Assembly: GCA_963779485.1 (NCBI GenBank)
Contig: CAVZYJ010000009.1
Location: 248,001-312,000 of the forward strand
DNA: 64,000 nt
Direction of reading: 5' to 3'
Origin: CAVVJA01 sp963779485
GTDB lineage: Bacteria; Actinomycetota; Actinomycetes; Mycobacteriales; Jatrophihabitantaceae
The stretch's first letter is position 1. Each line of letters starts with the position of its first letter. The notes beneath the pieces were generated by a model, which saw only the letters and a program-made list of their open reading frames with translations, did no database searches and was not told the DNA's origin. Of the stretch, positions 62,299 through 64,000 are shown piece after piece. The position numbers were made by a program, and so were the translations under genes.

Positions 62299-64000
62299 TT
62301 GCTCGCTCGCCTCGCACACTTCACCACCCGTCGTCGCTGGTACGTCATCGCGCTCTGGGCAGCGCTCACGCTGTTCGGCGCCTACGCCGCCGGCCAGGTG
62401 TCGAAGCGCTGGTACCAGAGCTTCTCGATTCCCGGCAAGTCCGCGTACGAGGCGAGCCAGCGCACGCTCGAGACGTTCGGAGTCGGCGTGCGGCCGCCGA
62501 ACGTCGTCGTCTTCCACTCGGGAGGCGACGCGACGAAGAGCGAGGCGATCCGCGCGGCGATGGTACGCGCAGCGGCCGCGACGCCGGGCTCGCTCACAAG
62601 CTCCTACTTCTCGACCGGGAACCCGATGTACGCGTCGAGGACCGGCACACGACGTTCATGATGATCTACCCGCCGGGACCGGCTCAGTTCTCGACGACGA
62701 GCGGCGCCGCCGCCGAACGCGAGGCGGCGACGAACGGGCTGCCGGCCGGCATCACGGTGCACGTCACCGGCCACGACCCGCTCGAGGAGGCGAGCTCCAA
62801 CGGGCAGACAGGCGGCCCGAGCGTGCTCGCCGAGGCGCTCGTCGGTGCCCTCGGGGCGCTCGTGATCCTGCTCTTCGTGTTCGGGACGCTGCCGGCGGTG
62901 CTGATGCCGATCGTCGTCGCGGCGGCCTCGATCCTCAACACCTTCACGCTCGTCTGGGCGCTGACGTACATCACGAACGTCTCGATCATCGTCCAGTTCC
63001 TGATCGCGCTTGTCGGCCTCGGCGTCGCGATCGACTATGCGCTGCTGATGATCTTCCGCTTCCGCGACGAGCTGCGCGAAGGTGCGGATGTCGAGTCGGC
63101 GATCGTCGAGACGATGACACACGCGGGACGGTCGGTGATCGTGTCAGGGACGACGGTCGCGGTCGGCCTGCTCTCGCTGCTCGTCCTCCCCCTCCCGTTC
63201 ATCCGCTCGATGGGCATCGGCGGGATGCTGATCCCAGCGGTTTCCGTCACCGCGGCGATCACCCTCCTCCCGGCGATGCTGGCTGTGCTCGGCGCGCGTA
63301 TCAACAGCGTGCGCGTGATGCCGAAACGCCTCGTCAGCCCCGATCACCCCGAGCACGGAGGCTGGGGGCGTTGGGCACGGTTCGTGCTCCGCCGCCCGCT
63401 CCCCGTCGCAATCGTCGGGCTGGTGATCGTGGGTGTGCTGGTGAGCGTCGGCCTGCGGCTCAACCCGAACGAGGCCCAGCTCGCGCACTTCCCCGGCAAC
63501 GGCGACGCGATCCAGGGCCGCGACGCGCTGACCGCGGCCGGAATCAGTCCCGGCGTGATGAAGCCGTTCAACGTCCTCGTCGAGAACGATGGCAACCCGC
63601 GGACGGTGGCCGCGAAGGTAGCCGCCGTGAAGGGTGTCGTCGGCGCCGAGGCTCCGGCATCGTGGCGGCGCGGGCCCGACTCGCTCGTCGAAGCGTTCCC
63701 GGCGATCGACGGTGCCGCGCCCGGGATCCAGAGCATCATCAACCGCGTCAACGACTCGCTCGACGGGACGAGCGGAACGCTCGGCGGTGTCGCCGCGGTC
63801 GACCGCGACTTCGTCCACGCCATCTACGGCAACTTCCCGTACGTGCTGGCCTTCGTGATGATCCTGACGCTGATCCTGCTGGCACGGGCGTTCCGGTCGA
63901 TCGTGCTGCCGATCAAGGCCGTGATCCTGAACCTGCTGTCGCTCGCCGCGGCCTACGGGATCATCGTCTTCATCTTCCAGGAGGGCCACGGCTCGTCGCT
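62299..64000 (+). pseudogene. MMPL/RND-type transporter, one slip, cut by window end
   Basis: TTG 62299 with GGAAGG upstream gives LARLAHFTTRRRWYVIALWA (helix 1) and the porter domain to YFSTGNPMY; near 62640 one base is missing or extra, and the next frame continues DRHTTFMMIYPPGPAQFS, ALVGALGALVILLFVFGTLP, GVAIDYALLMIFRFRDELRE (MMPL signature G-x-x-x-D-Y) and SGTTVAVGLLSLLVLPLPFI. The protein should have about 700 residues; the last part is beyond 64000. MMPL proteins export lipids or drugs. Without the slip it would be an intact gene. Confidence 0.85.

Overview
The window is high-GC DNA with actinobacterial gene content: a TraA-like MobF relaxase, an F420-type NADP oxidoreductase, a GH15 trehalase/glucoamylase-like enzyme, DUF3024, short lipoproteins and GTG/TTG starts. 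It contains no ribosomal, replication or complete tRNA gene. It reads as an accessory region: four complete or broken tyrosine recombinases, two 3'-half tRNA fragments, two complete insertion sequences and many truncated or frameshifted genes.

Layout. 0.1-9.5 kb looks like the backbone of an integrative conjugative element: integrase, broken pRiA4b-ORF3 gene, an AbiEi/AbiEii toxin-antitoxin pair, DUF3024, a metallophosphoesterase, a small excisionase-like HTH protein and a 1333-residue relaxase-helicase. 9.5-15.5 kb holds small enzymes (two GNATs, DinB-like, methyltransferase) and a MarR regulator divergent from a quinone oxidoreductase, with three matching palindromes between them. 15.6-28.5 kb is a redox/detoxification cluster: an intact redoxin and a fragment of a second, several glyoxalase-fold (VOC) genes, a disulfide-reductase-like flavoprotein, an F420-type oxidoreductase, nitronate monooxygenase, GH15 enzyme and universal stress protein, interrupted by an IS1380 element.

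29-36 kb is a stack of integration scars: a decayed recombinase, a single-chain PheS-like protein, a tRNA-Met fragment with its terminator, an intact integrase, an AarF/UbiB fragment and a tRNA-Val fragment. 36-43 kb carries secreted proteins and lipoproteins plus a complete IS630 element. 43-58 kb mixes a few intact small genes (NTF2-like, hemolysin III, YceI) with many remnants (DHFR with two in-frame ambers, CorA, ABC permease, MFS, TolB-like). 58.3-64 kb holds a GcvT-type flavoprotein and an APH/choline-kinase-like gene broken by very many small indels, then TetR divergent from an MMPL exporter cut by the window end.

The unusually high number of frameshifts matters for interpretation. Some lesions (substituted stop codons, truncations at junctions) look like genuine decay; others (single-base slips in G/C or A runs, dense in 58.3-61.5 kb) could be read or assembly errors. 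Long genes such as the 4-kb relaxase and 1.9-kb GH15 gene are intact, so errors are not uniform. I found no CRISPR array and no clearly unknown defence locus. The best candidates for something new are the stand-alone PheS-like protein, the possible aerolysin-like secreted protein, the paired 58-bp repeats beside two integrases, and the duplicated redoxin/VOC cluster. All alignments and family assignments were made by eye and from memory; no search was run.
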